Shown: piece after piece, positions 35,223 through 44,310 of the stretch
How positions within the stretch are numbered: position 1 is the first letter of the stretch
Layout of the letters: every line of letters begins with the position of its first letter
DNA from: Planctomycetota bacterium
GTDB taxonomy: Bacteria > Planctomycetota > UBA1135 > GCA-002686595
Assembly: GCA_002862085.1 (NCBI GenBank)
Contig: PKCK01000047.1
Coordinates: 168,576 to 232,575, forward strand
Reading direction: 5' to 3'
DNA: 64,000 nt
Made by a program: the position numbers and the translations under genes
The notes under the pieces: model-generated
The model's database searches: none
What the model was told of the DNA's origin: nothing
Seen by the model: the letters and a program-made list of their open reading frames with translations, nothing else

Positions 35223-37250
35223 ATGGGTCAGTCCATCCCCGTCAGGTTCGAGGAGCTGAAGAGCAGCGGCGCGCTGCCCTCTCCCACAGGCGTCGGGATG
35301 AAGATCCTCGAGATCACGCGTACGGACGACTACAGCGTCGACGAGATGGCCGACGCGATCATGTCCGATCCGTCGCTGACAGGGCGGATCCTGCAGCTGG
35401 CGAACAACGCGAGCGTCGCCGGCTCGGAGTCGGTCACCACGGTCACTGGCGCGATCATGCGCCTCGGCAGCAGCACGGTCCGCACGCTCGCCCTCGCGTT
35501 CTCGCTCGTCTCCGACCGCGAAGCCGGCGCCTGTCGGCCATTCGACTACGAGCGTTACTGGTCCCTCTCGCTCGCGCGGGGCGTCGGGGCGCAGGTGCTG
35601 GCGGATCACACGGGGGTCGCGAAGCCCGAGGAAGCCTACATATGCGGCCTCCTCTGCGAGGTGGGCATGCTCGCTCTCGCCTCCGTTCACAGCGCGCGCT
35701 ACGGCGAGATCTTGAACTCCACCGCGGGCGCGTCCTTCGACCGGCTGCGCGAGGCGGAGTTCGACGCCTTCGACATCGATCACGCCACGGTCGCCGAGTG
35801 CATGCTCGCGGACTGGGGGCTTCCGTCCGCCTTCGCCGAGGCCATCGGCGGCTTCAGCCGGCAGCGGAGGATCGGGGAGAGCTCCGCTCCCGTCGAGAGC
35901 ACCGGCGATCTCCTGCGTCTCGCCGACACGATCGGCTCCGCCCTGCTGCTCGGGGAGACGTCTCCCGTCCGCAAGCTTCGCGAGGTCGGCGAGCAGCTCG
36001 AGCGCACGCGTCGGGCGCTGGGGATGGAGGAGGCGCAGTTCAGCGCTCTCTGCGATCGCGTGGCGCGGCAGTGGCGCTCCTGGGGTGAGAGTCTCGAGAT
36101 CGAGACCAGCGAGGTGAGCTACCACCAGATCACGGCCGAGATCGCCCGCAGTCGCTCCGAGCAGCCGGACGGCGCGACCGGAACGTCCCGGCGCGGCGGC
36201 GTCGTGAGCGTCTCCGCGCCGACCCTCGCGGTCGACACCGCGAACGAGGGCCAGCGGATCTCCGTCCTCGCCGTGGACGACGATCCGGTCTCCCTGCGCC
36301 TGCTCACGCGCCAGATGCGGAACGAGAGTTTCGAGGTCTCCATGGCGCGGAGCGGCCGAGCCGGGCTCAGGAAAGCACTCAAGGAGAAGCCGGACATCGT
36401 GGTCATCGACCACGAGATGCCGGATCAGAACGGCCTAGAGGTCGTCGAGGCGCTCCGTCGTTCGGCCGTCGGGTCCTCGATGTACATCCTGCTCGTCACG
36501 GGCAACGACAGCGATGAGCTCCTCATCAAGGCCTTCGACGCTGGCGTTGACGACTTCGTCCCGAAACCCATCCGGCCGCGCCTGCTCTCGGCGCGCATCA
36601 AGGCGGGCGTCCGCATCGCGAATCTGTCGCGCAAGATCGAGCGGGACCACAACACGATCCTCGATCAACTCGCGGAGCTCAATCGGCTCAACCGGAGATT
36701 CCGAACCGCGTCCCTGACCGACCCGCTCACGGGGCTGCCGAACCGGCGGCACTGCATGGATCGTCTCGACGCCGAGTGGAAGGCCTTCGCGCGCAACGAG
36801 GCTCCCTTCACCGTGATCATGCTCGACATCGACCGCTTCAAGGCGGTCAACGACAGCTATGGTCATGACGTCGGGGACGACGTCCTCCAGGCCACGTCTC
36901 GCGCCATCGTGGGCGCGCTACGCGGCGAGGACGAGGCCTTCCGCCTGGGTGGAGAGGAGTTCATGGTCCTCTGCCGCAGCGCCCACGAGAACGACGGCGC
37001 CGTGGTCGCCGAGCGCATCCGGCAGGCGGTCGAGAGCAACGTCGTCGAGGCGTCCGGCTTCGAGCTGGCCGTCACGGTGAGTCTGGGAGTCGCCGGAGTC
37101 CACGCGGGCGTCGAGTCGCTGATGGCGCTGCTCAAGGCCGCTGACGAGGCCGTGTATCAGGCGAAGAACGCGGGCAGGAATCGGCTTCAGCTCGCAGGAG
37201 CGCCTGCGCCGACGCCCGAAGAGTCCATGAGGACTCGTCGGTCCGCCTGA
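35223..37250 (+). CDS. HDOD - receiver - GGDEF protein (putative diguanylate cyclase), copy 1
   Basis: 675 residues from ATG 35223, close after the Hpt gene. Residues of about 10-210 form an HDOD domain (SGALPSPTGVGMKILEITRT, ADAIMSDPSLTGRILQLANN); the HD-type metal site is degenerate (GLLCEVGMLALAS), as usual for HDOD. A receiver domain follows at about 345-465 (ISVLAVDDDPVSLRLL, phosphoacceptor Asp in VVIDHEMPDQNG at about 395, PKPIRPRLL). A GGDEF domain occupies about 500-665 (SLTDPLTGLPNRRHCMDRL, FRLGGEEFMVL), with an intact active motif GGEEF and an RxxD inhibitory site (RGED) five residues before it. It should make cyclic di-GMP under phosphorelay control, with product inhibition. Confidence 0.93.
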   Translation: MGQSIPVRFEELKSSGALPSPTGVGMKILEITRTDDYSVDEMADAIMSDPSLTGRILQLANNASVAGSESVTTVTGAIMRLGSSTVRTLALAFSLVSDREAGACRPFDYERYWSLSLARGVGAQVLADHTGVAKPEEAYICGLLCEVGMLALASVHSARYGEILNSTAGASFDRLREAEFDAFDIDHATVAECMLADWGLPSAFAEAIGGFSRQRRIGESSAPVESTGDLLRLADTIGSALLLGETSPVRKLREVGEQLERTRRALGMEEAQFSALCDRVARQWRSWGESLEIETSEVSYHQITAEIARSRSEQPDGATGTSRRGGVVSVSAPTLAVDTANEGQRISVLAVDDDPVSLRLLTRQMRNESFEVSMARSGRAGLRKALKEKPDIVVIDHEMPDQNGLEVVEALRRSAVGSSMYILLVTGNDSDELLIKAFDAGVDDFVPKPIRPRLLSARIKAGVRIANLSRKIERDHNTILDQLAELNRLNRRFRTASLTDPLTGLPNRRHCMDRLDAEWKAFARNEAPFTVIMLDIDRFKAVNDSYGHDVGDDVLQATSRAIVGALRGEDEAFRLGGEEFMVLCRSAHENDGAVVAERIRQAVESNVVEASGFELAVTVSLGVAGVHAGVESLMALLKAADEAVYQAKNAGRNRLQLAGAPAPTPEESMRTRRSA

Positions 37251-37337
37251 GGCCTCCTGAGGCGGGCTCCGCGACGCGCGCGCGGGGCTCCGGGGGGCCG
37301 CCGTCTTCCCCCCTCCCCTCCGTCAGGACGCGCACGC

Positions 37338-39428
37338 ATGAGCGACAAGTTCCACGAACTCCGACTGACGGGAGCTCTGCCTTCCCCCTCGGCGACAGGG
37401 GTCCGGATTCTGGAGCTCACCCGGTCAGAGGGCGCGGACGCGCGCGCGCTCGAATCGATCGTCCTCGCTGACCCGGCTCTGAGCGGACAGCTCATCAAGG
37501 CGGCCAACGACCTCGAGCTGGAGGACCAGGGTCCCGTCACCTCCGTCCGGCTGGCCGCGAGCCTGCTGGGCCCGAGCGCGGTTCGCGACGTGGCGCTCGG
37601 ATTCACGCTCCACGGCGAGGGACGCAGCGGAACCGCGCGGGCCTTCGACCACGACGGATACTGGGCCGTGGCGCTGGCGAGCGCCGTGTCGGCGCACGTT
37701 CTCGCGCAGGCACTTCGGCACCCCGATCCCGCCGAGGCGTTCACCTGCGCGCTCGTGTGCGACATCGGCCGTCTCGCCTTCGCGACGCTCCATCCCGAGC
37801 GCTACTCGGAGCTGCTCGAAGAGAACAGCGACGTCGACGAGCGCGGTCTTGGCCCGTTCGAGTCACGCGTCTTCGGCATCGACCACTGCGAACTCTCCGC
37901 CTCGATCCTCGCGTCCTGGGGTCTCCCACGCGAGTTCCAGGAGGTCGCCCTCCTGAGGGTCGAGAAGGTCACGAGCTTCGGGAAAGGCGTCAACGGCGCC
38001 GGCGCCGAAGGCGCAGGGGAGGACCCGAGGTCTCTGCTCTCCATCGTTCGCGCGGGGCGCGACGTGGCCCGCGTGCTCGCCGGCACCTGGAACCTCGACG
38101 ACCACGTGTGGTGCGCGGCGTTCACGAACCTGGTTCGAACAGCCGAGGATCTCGGACTCAGCCACGAAGCGCTCATCTCCCTGTGTGACACCATCGGCCC
38201 GAGCTGGGCGGAGTGGGCGGCCTTGATCGGCAGCGAGACGCGGCAGGTGAGGCGCTTCCGCAGCGTCGCGGACGAGGCAAGGAGGCGAGGGCTCCGCGCT
38301 CCGGGCCGGATCTCGATCGGCGCGGACTGCCCGGCGATGACCGTGGAGGAGCGCGACGCAGCCCTCTTCCCGGCCGAAGCGGACCTGCCCCTCGAGCGGG
38401 AGGATCAGGAGTCGATCGTCCGTGACGAACCGACTCGCGTTCTCCTCGTGGACGACGACTCGCGGATGCTTGGACTCATCGCGCACCACCTCCGGCGGGA
38501 GGGTTACGAGGTCCTGACCGCGGAGTCGAGCAGTGAAGGCCTCGCTGCGGCGCTCGAGCACCAACCCCAGATCGTGATCACGGACTGGATGATGCCCGGG
38601 ATGAGCGGCATCGAGCTCTGCAGGTCCCTCCGCAGGAGCAAGACGGGTGCGAAGATGTACGTCCTGCTCGTCACCGCACGCGGCGAGGATGAACAGATCG
38701 TCGAGGCCTTCGACGCGGGAGCGGACGACTACGTCGTCAAGCCCTTCAACCCGCGCATCCTCCTCGCGCGGGTGCGCGCGGGCGCGCGCATGATCCAGCT
38801 CCGCGAGCGGATCGAGCAGTCTGAGCGGTCGCGACTCCGACAGGTCGCGGAGCTCGGGATCATGACGCGGCGCCTCCGCGCGGCCGCGCTCACGGATCCG
38901 CTGACCGATCTGCCGAATCGCCGCTACGCCATGAAGCGACTCAAGCAGGAGTGGGAGGCTGCCCGCCGGACGGGGCGCCCGCTCTCGGTGGTCATGTGTG
39001 ACGTCGACCACTTCAAACGGGTGAACGACGAGCACGGTCATGACACCGGGGACGTCGTGTTGCGGGAGGTGGCGAGGGTCCTGCGGACGAGCGGGCGCAC
39101 CTCGGACGTGCTTTGCCGTCTCGGCGGCGAGGAGTTCATCGTCATCCACGCGGCCACCGACGTCGCGACCACGGAGAGAGCGGCCGAGCGCCTGCGGGAA
39201 GCCGTCGCGCGGCTCGCCATCGATCACGGCACCTATCAGAGCGGCGTGACCTTGAGCCTCGGCGTCGCGCAGCGGCTCCCCGGAATGACCGGGATCGACG
39301 AGCTCATCAAGGCGGCCGACGAGGCTCTCTACGCCGCGAAGGCCTCGGGACGGAACCGGACGTGCGTCGCGGGGAGGCCCTCGGAAGGTCCTCGTGATGC
39401 GGGCGGCGAAGAGCGACTGATCGGCTGA
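37338..39428 (+). CDS. HDOD - receiver - GGDEF protein (putative diguanylate cyclase), copy 2
   Basis: 696 residues from ATG 37338, 87 bases after copy 1 and homologous to it along its full length (LTGALPSPSATGVRILELTR against SGALPSPTGVGMKILEITRT). HDOD at about 5-210 with degenerate metal site (ALVCDIGRLAFATLH); receiver at about 365-485 (TRVLLVDDDSRMLGLI, IVITDWMMPGMSG with Asp near 415, VKPFNPRILL); GGDEF at about 515-680 (LTDPLTDLPNRRYAMKRL, CRLGGEEFIVI) with RxxD (RTSD). Both the active motif and the inhibitory site are intact. The divergence between copies is largest in the linker between HDOD and REC. This is an old tandem duplication with both copies apparently functional. Confidence 0.93.
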   Translation: MSDKFHELRLTGALPSPSATGVRILELTRSEGADARALESIVLADPALSGQLIKAANDLELEDQGPVTSVRLAASLLGPSAVRDVALGFTLHGEGRSGTARAFDHDGYWAVALASAVSAHVLAQALRHPDPAEAFTCALVCDIGRLAFATLHPERYSELLEENSDVDERGLGPFESRVFGIDHCELSASILASWGLPREFQEVALLRVEKVTSFGKGVNGAGAEGAGEDPRSLLSIVRAGRDVARVLAGTWNLDDHVWCAAFTNLVRTAEDLGLSHEALISLCDTIGPSWAEWAALIGSETRQVRRFRSVADEARRRGLRAPGRISIGADCPAMTVEERDAALFPAEADLPLEREDQESIVRDEPTRVLLVDDDSRMLGLIAHHLRREGYEVLTAESSSEGLAAALEHQPQIVITDWMMPGMSGIELCRSLRRSKTGAKMYVLLVTARGEDEQIVEAFDAGADDYVVKPFNPRILLARVRAGARMIQLRERIEQSERSRLRQVAELGIMTRRLRAAALTDPLTDLPNRRYAMKRLKQEWEAARRTGRPLSVVMCDVDHFKRVNDEHGHDTGDVVLREVARVLRTSGRTSDVLCRLGGEEFIVIHAATDVATTERAAERLREAVARLAIDHGTYQSGVTLSLGVAQRLPGMTGIDELIKAADEALYAAKASGRNRTCVAGRPSEGPRDAGGEERLIG

Positions 39429-39471
39429 CGCCTTAGCCCCGCGCGACGGATCTCCGGGGCACAATGGGGCC

Positions 39472-40896
39472 ATGCACACCCAGACCCTGGATCCGAACGC
39501 GCTGCGTACCTTCTGCGCGGCCCGCTGGCGCGACTCGATCGTCCCCGCGCTGGAGCGGTTCATCCGTATCCCGGCCAAGTCCCCGGCCTTCGACGTGGAC
39601 TGGGCGGAGCACGGCCACCTGCGTGCCGCTGCGGACCTGGCTCTGGAGTGGGTCAGGAGCTGCGCGGTCGAGGGCCTCGAGGCGGAGATCGTCGAGCTCG
39701 ATGGACGGACCCCGACCCTGCTCGTCGAGATCCCGGCCTTCGGGGACGGCGCGTCCGACGCTCAGGTGCTCATGTACGGTCACCTCGACAAGCAGCCGGA
39801 GGTGACCGGTTGGGACGCGAACAAGGGGCCGTGGGAGCCGGTCGTCGAGGACGGGAAGCTGTACGGCCGCGGCGCGGCCGACGACGGGTACGCGGTCTTC
39901 GGGTCGCTCTGCGCCATCGAGGCGCTCCAGGCGCAGGGCGCGAGTCACCCCCGCGTGACGGTGTTGATCGAGACCAGCGAGGAGAGCGGGAGTCCCGATC
40001 TCGCGGCCTACGTCGAGCATCTGTCCGCGCGCCTGGGGAGTCCGGACCTCGTCGTCTGCCTGGACTCGGGCGCGGGCGACTACGAGCGGATGTGGCTCTG
40101 CACCTCGCTTCGAGGCAACGTGACCGGCGACCTGCGTATCTCGACGGTGACCGAGGGCATTCATTCGGGCGACGCGAGCGGCATCGTGCCCTCGAGCTTC
40201 CGGGTCGCGCGGATCCTGCTCGACCGCATCGAGGACGCCGCCACGGGTGAGATCGTCCTCGACGCACTGCGCGCCGCGGTCCCGGACGATCGGATGAGCC
40301 AGGCGCGCGCAGCCGCCGGCGTGCTCGGGGAGGGCGTGCACGACAAGTACCCCTTCCAGGAAGGTGCGCGTCCGATGGGGGAGGACAGCGTCACGCGGAT
40401 CCTCGCCCGCACCTGGGCGGCGACGCTCTCGGTCACCGGCGCCGACGGGATGCCGCCGCTCGCGGACGCCGGCAACGTCCTGCGCCCTGAGACCGCGCTC
40501 AAGCTCAGCTTCCGGCTTCCGCCCACGACGGACCCCGACGCGGCGTGTCGCGCGGTCAAGGAGGCGCTGGAGGCCGATCCGCCCTACGGGGCGAGGGTGC
40601 GCTTCGAGAACGCCGACGCCGCGACCGGCTGGAACGCGCCGCCCTTCGCGCCCTGGCTCGACGAGGCGATCCAGGAGTCGAGCCGGACCTTCTTCGGAGA
40701 GGACGCGGTCTCCCTCGGCGAGGGCGGCACGATCCCGCTCATGGGTCTCCTCGGTGAGTCCTTCCCCGAGGCGCAGTTCGTGATCACCGGCGTCCTCGGC
40801 CCGGGCTCGAATGCTCACGGACCGAACGAGTTCCTGCACCTCGACATGGCGGAGAAGCTCACGGCCTGCGTGGCGCTGATCGTCTCGCGAGCCTGA
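39472..40896 (+). CDS. M20-family metallopeptidase (dipeptidase-like)
   Basis: 474 residues from ATG 39472. Di-zinc peptidase of the CNDP/ArgE/DapE type. Metal ligands and catalytic acids are visible: MYGHLDKQPEV (His and Asp), YGRGAADDGYAVF (bridging Asp), IETSEESGSPDL (catalytic Glu plus ligand Glu), VCLDSG (ligand Asp) and near the C-terminus GPGSNAHGPNEF (last His). A dimerisation domain (about 195-320) includes TEGIHSGDASGIVP. The protein fits dipeptidases that act on short peptides; exact substrate unknown. It overlaps the JAMM gene by one base (TGATG). Confidence 0.93.
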   Translation: MHTQTLDPNALRTFCAARWRDSIVPALERFIRIPAKSPAFDVDWAEHGHLRAAADLALEWVRSCAVEGLEAEIVELDGRTPTLLVEIPAFGDGASDAQVLMYGHLDKQPEVTGWDANKGPWEPVVEDGKLYGRGAADDGYAVFGSLCAIEALQAQGASHPRVTVLIETSEESGSPDLAAYVEHLSARLGSPDLVVCLDSGAGDYERMWLCTSLRGNVTGDLRISTVTEGIHSGDASGIVPSSFRVARILLDRIEDAATGEIVLDALRAAVPDDRMSQARAAAGVLGEGVHDKYPFQEGARPMGEDSVTRILARTWAATLSVTGADGMPPLADAGNVLRPETALKLSFRLPPTTDPDAACRAVKEALEADPPYGARVRFENADAATGWNAPPFAPWLDEAIQESSRTFFGEDAVSLGEGGTIPLMGLLGESFPEAQFVITGVLGPGSNAHGPNEFLHLDMAEKLTACVALIVSRA

Positions 40897-41405
40897 TGCG
40901 GCCCGGCTCCTGTCCACCCCGACGCACCGCGCGGACGAGCAACCCGGCGGGCCTCCTCGCGGCGGACCGCGCGTCCAGGACGCTCGATCCCCCGGGGCCC
41001 TTCTCGCTGCACCTACCGCGAGCCCTGCGCGACCAGCTCGAGCAGCGGGCCGCTGCGGCCTATCCACACGAGGCCTGCGGCCTGCTCGTCGGCCGGCGTG
41101 GCTCGAGCGGTGAGGTGCTCGAGGTGACCGAGGGAGAGAACGTCGAGGCGGACACGGATCGGTACTCCCTCGACCCGCTGCACCTCCTGGAGGTCGAGCG
41201 CGCCGCGCGCGAGCGCGGGCTCGAGGTGGTCGGCGTCTGGCACAGCCACCCCGATCACGACGCCGTGCCCGGAGCCCTGGATCGAGCAGGCGCGCTGGAA
41301 GGGTGGTCGTACCTGATCGTGTCGGTCCGCGCGGGTGCGCCGGGCGAGGCGCGCTGCTGGCGGGCCACGCCGGCGGGCCTCACGGAGGAGCGCCTCCTTC
41401 CCTGA
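40896..41405 (+). CDS. JAMM/MPN+ (Mov34) metalloprotease-like protein
   Basis: 169 residues from ATG 40896, overlapping the peptidase stop by one base. The first 40 residues are Pro/Arg-rich and may be unstructured. The JAB domain has YPHEACGLLVGRRG (Glu ligand) and VVGVWHSHPDHDAVPGALD (His-x-His-Pro ... Asp) at about 113-131. In canonical JAMM motifs a Ser precedes the last Asp by three residues; here it is Gly. Bacterial relatives cleave peptide bonds after Gly-Gly tails of sulfur-carrier proteins, or small peptides; with a dipeptidase directly upstream a peptide-degrading role is also plausible. No ThiF/MoeB-type E1 or carrier protein gene is in the window. Confidence 0.85.
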   Translation: MRPGSCPPRRTARTSNPAGLLAADRASRTLDPPGPFSLHLPRALRDQLEQRAAAAYPHEACGLLVGRRGSSGEVLEVTEGENVEADTDRYSLDPLHLLEVERAARERGLEVVGVWHSHPDHDAVPGALDRAGALEGWSYLIVSVRAGAPGEARCWRATPAGLTEERLLP

Positions 41406-41409
41406 GCGA

Positions 41410-42474
41410 TCATCCGAGCGCTCGAGCGAGCGGCTCGGGGAGCGTCCAGTCTCGCCTCGCGGGCTTCAGCCCGCGTGCCAGGCCGCCCACGACGAGACCT
41501 CCGGCGCTCGAGATCGGGTTCGAGCGATAGCGGCCGAGCTTCTCGAGGTGGTAGTCCACGAGGGCGTCGTCGAGGGCGGCGAGGGCGGGGTACGCGGCGC
41601 GCCCCTCCGCGAGTTCGAGGAGCAGTCGGCGGAAGCCCGCGCGCTTCATCCCGTCCATCCAGCGCCACGGCGTCTCGCCCTCCCCGGGCTCGCCCATCAG
41701 GCTGCGCTCGGCGGCGTCCAGGTCGCGGCGCGCGTCCCCGGCGCGGAACGCCGCGGGGACGCCGGCGTCGAGCTCGACCTCGACCGCGAGGTCGCGGGTC
41801 GCGCCGCGGTCGTGGTCGCAGAGGACCGCGCTCTCCCCTTCGACGATGAGCCTGCCGCGGGAGTAGTCGCGTGGCTCGAGCACCACGCCGCGGGCGCCGT
41901 TCGCGAAGCGGTAGTCGCGGCGCCAGTGTCCCTCGCCGGCGGAGACGCGTCGGGCGGAGATCACGCGCTCGGCTCCATGAAGGGCTTTCAGCATCGCGAT
42001 CCCGTGATAGGCGTAGCCGGATCGGTCCAGCGTCACCGTGCGCACCCGGCCGAGCGCGCCCGACGCCGCGCAGGCGCGCGCTGCGTCGATGAGTGGGAGC
42101 GTCAGGCAGTCCTCGGTGACCGAGACGCTCCGGAAGGCGCGCAGGAGACCGACGCGCGCCAGGTGGCGCGGGAGCAGCACCGGCGTCTCGATCAACAGGT
42201 CCACCCCGGACGGCGCCGCCGCGGCGAGCCGTGTGAGGACCTCGGGCACCGCGGGCTTGGAGACGACGAGGTAGAGAGCGTCGATCTCCGTCATGCGCGC
42301 CGCGTCGAGGGCCTCGAGGGCCTCGACCTCATGGGCGGCGTCACCAGCGGAGATCGTCTTCGCGCGTCTGGAGAAGACGCCCGCGAGCTCGTAGCGCTCG
42401 GTGAGGGTCGCGAGGACCGGCAGCGCCGTCTGGACGACGCGCTGGCCGGAGCCGACCACTGCGATGCGTCTCAC
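41410..42474 (-). CDS. Gfo/Idh/MocA-type NAD(P)-dependent oxidoreductase
   Basis: 354 residues from GTG 42474 (VRRIAVVGSGQRVVQTALPV); a TTG at 42480 that overlaps the stop of the upstream gene is an alternative. The Rossmann start VVGSGQRVVQTALP is a slightly atypical form of the family's GxGxxG. IDALYLVVSKPAVPEVLTRL, LLIETPVLLP and VSVTEDCLTLPLI follow family order; EKP, usual for the catalytic Lys, reads ETP here, so the catalytic Lys may be missing. It sits three bases after the GMC oxidoreductase gene, so both likely act on one alcohol or sugar-like substrate. Confidence 0.78.
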   Translation of the reverse strand: MRRIAVVGSGQRVVQTALPVLATLTERYELAGVFSRRAKTISAGDAAHEVEALEALDAARMTEIDALYLVVSKPAVPEVLTRLAAAAPSGVDLLIETPVLLPRHLARVGLLRAFRSVSVTEDCLTLPLIDAARACAASGALGRVRTVTLDRSGYAYHGIAMLKALHGAERVISARRVSAGEGHWRRDYRFANGARGVVLEPRDYSRGRLIVEGESAVLCDHDRGATRDLAVEVELDAGVPAAFRAGDARRDLDAAERSLMGEPGEGETPWRWMDGMKRAGFRRLLLELAEGRAAYPALAALDDALVDYHLEKLGRYRSNPISSAGGLVVGGLARGLKPARRDWTLPEPLARALG

Positions 42475-42476
42475 GC

Positions 42477-44168
42477 TCAAGTCCGCGGCGCCTCCTCGCG
42501 CGCCCCCAGCTCGCGGCGCAGGCGCGCGGCGATGCGGATCGAGAGGGCGACGATGGTGAAGGTCGGGTTCGCGCAGCCGCTCGTGGGGAAGAGTGAGCCT
42601 CCCGCGCAGGTCAGGTTGGGGACGCCGTGGACGCGGCCGTCGGGGTCGCAAACGGAGCCCCTGGGATCCGTCCCCATGCGCGTCGTCCCCAGGTGATGGG
42701 ACGCGTCTCGGGTGATGGGCCACGCCTCTCCGCTGGCGGCGAGGCTGGAGAGGTCGCTCTCCAGACGCCCGACGCCCGCTGCCTCGAGCGCGGGCCCGAG
42801 GGCGTCGTGCAGGGCGATGAGCGAGCGCCTGTCGAGCGTCGTCGTGTGGTGGTGGACGTGGGGGAGGGGGCGGCCGAAGGGATCGTCGCGCTCCGAGAGG
42901 GTCACCCGGTTGTCGGCGTGAGGCTCCATCTCCATGAAGTTCCGCAGCCTGATCGTCCTCACCTTGGGGGCCACTCGCGACAGGCGGTGGTACGCGTACC
43001 AGGCCACGCTCGGGGCGTGACGAACGACGTTCCAGCCGACGCCGACCCAGTCGGCGGCCGACTTGTGCGCGTTCTGCAGATCCGTGTCGTCCCCCGTCTC
43101 GGAGTAGTCGCGGAGCTCGACGACCTTCTTCTTGCTCCGGCCCGAGAGGGCCTTGAGCGCGAGCGCGGATCGCTTCGCGATGAGCACAGCCGACTCCACG
43201 CCCTCGTCGTCGGACCAGGGGAAGATCGGCTCGAAACGCACGTAGCTGTTGAGCACCTCGAGCTCGCGCTGGCGCGACTCGCGGAGTCGCAGTCCCGCAT
43301 AGCCGGCGAAGCCGCGGTGCAAGCATCCGAACATGTACGGCCAGCTGGTGACCGGCTCGTGGAGATGAATGAGCCCGCGATAGTTCTTGGGGTGGTTCAT
43401 CAGGCAGCGGCCGACCTGGTCGTGGTCGTTGCCCAGGCCCGTGTCCCCGCCTCCGCGTGACATGAGGAGCAGCCGCGCGTTCTCGATGCCGCCGCAGGCG
43501 AGCACGACCGCGCGCGCACGGAGGCTGAGCTCGCGTCCCCCCGACGTACGCAGCCTGGTCCCGGTGACGCCCGCGCGGTCAGGTGCCGTCTCCAGCTCGA
43601 TCACGCTCGCGTCCAGGTAGAGATCGACGTCGGGACCCTCGTACAGCGGCCGTAGCCGCTTGCCGAAGCGCTGGGGGTCTGCTCGCGCGAGGAAGATCTT
43701 CTCCTCCAGCTCCTCGAAGCGCGGCGTCTCGCGCCCCTCGTCTCGGAGGGCCTCGAGTCCGTCCGGGCCGAGGTCGCTGCGCCGGGGGAAGTCGAAGCGC
43801 TCCGCCGCGGCGGCCCAGGCCTCTTCGAGCTCGGCGGCCGGTATCGGCCAGCCGGCGCCTCCGATCCACGCGCGCGGCGCGAGATCGATGGGATCGAGGG
43901 GCGCGGAGAGCCCGGCCCAGGTGGTCGAAGCGCCGCCGAGGACACGCTCTCGGCTGTACTCCTTGATGGGCAGCCCGTCGAACTCGACCTCCTTGAGGGC
44001 GTCCGCGAAACGCGTCCGCTTGAAGCGCCCGCTCTCCAGCACGCAGACCCGCAGGCCCGAACCGGCGAGCTCCGCGGCGACGGTGCCGCCCGCTGGCCCG
44101 CTGCCCACGACGGCGACGTCGTAGGCCGGCAGCTCGGCCAGGTCGGCGCTGGAGAGGTCGACGATCAT
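42477..44168 (-). CDS. GMC-family FAD oxidoreductase
   Basis: 563 residues from ATG 44168. FAD-dependent alcohol/sugar oxidase or dehydrogenase. N-terminal FAD motif at about 18-50 (YDVAVVGSGPAGGTVAAELA, VCVLESG), the GMC block RVLGGASTTWAGLSAPLDPI, VVLACGGIENARLLLMS, and the C-terminal HHLGTTRMGTDPRGSV with GGSLFPTSGCANPTFTIVAL, which includes the active-site His (HHLG). No signal peptide is evident. The downstream Gfo/Idh gene is coupled. The substrate is unknown; relatives oxidise glucosides, choline or cholesterol. Confidence 0.92.
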   Translation of the reverse strand: MIVDLSSADLAELPAYDVAVVGSGPAGGTVAAELAGSGLRVCVLESGRFKRTRFADALKEVEFDGLPIKEYSRERVLGGASTTWAGLSAPLDPIDLAPRAWIGGAGWPIPAAELEEAWAAAAERFDFPRRSDLGPDGLEALRDEGRETPRFEELEEKIFLARADPQRFGKRLRPLYEGPDVDLYLDASVIELETAPDRAGVTGTRLRTSGGRELSLRARAVVLACGGIENARLLLMSRGGGDTGLGNDHDQVGRCLMNHPKNYRGLIHLHEPVTSWPYMFGCLHRGFAGYAGLRLRESRQRELEVLNSYVRFEPIFPWSDDEGVESAVLIAKRSALALKALSGRSKKKVVELRDYSETGDDTDLQNAHKSAADWVGVGWNVVRHAPSVAWYAYHRLSRVAPKVRTIRLRNFMEMEPHADNRVTLSERDDPFGRPLPHVHHHTTTLDRRSLIALHDALGPALEAAGVGRLESDLSSLAASGEAWPITRDASHHLGTTRMGTDPRGSVCDPDGRVHGVPNLTCAGGSLFPTSGCANPTFTIVALSIRIAARLRRELGAREEAPRT

Positions 44169-44310
44169 GGGGCAGCGCAGCTTAGCCGCCTCTGGCGCTG
44201 GATCAGCGCTTCTTCCCCGGAGCGACCTGCCCCGGGATGGCGGCCCCTCGGCCGCTGCGCGATCGCGGGGCGCAGATGTCTCGCGTCGTGCCCGCCGGGG
44301 GCGGCGGCGC

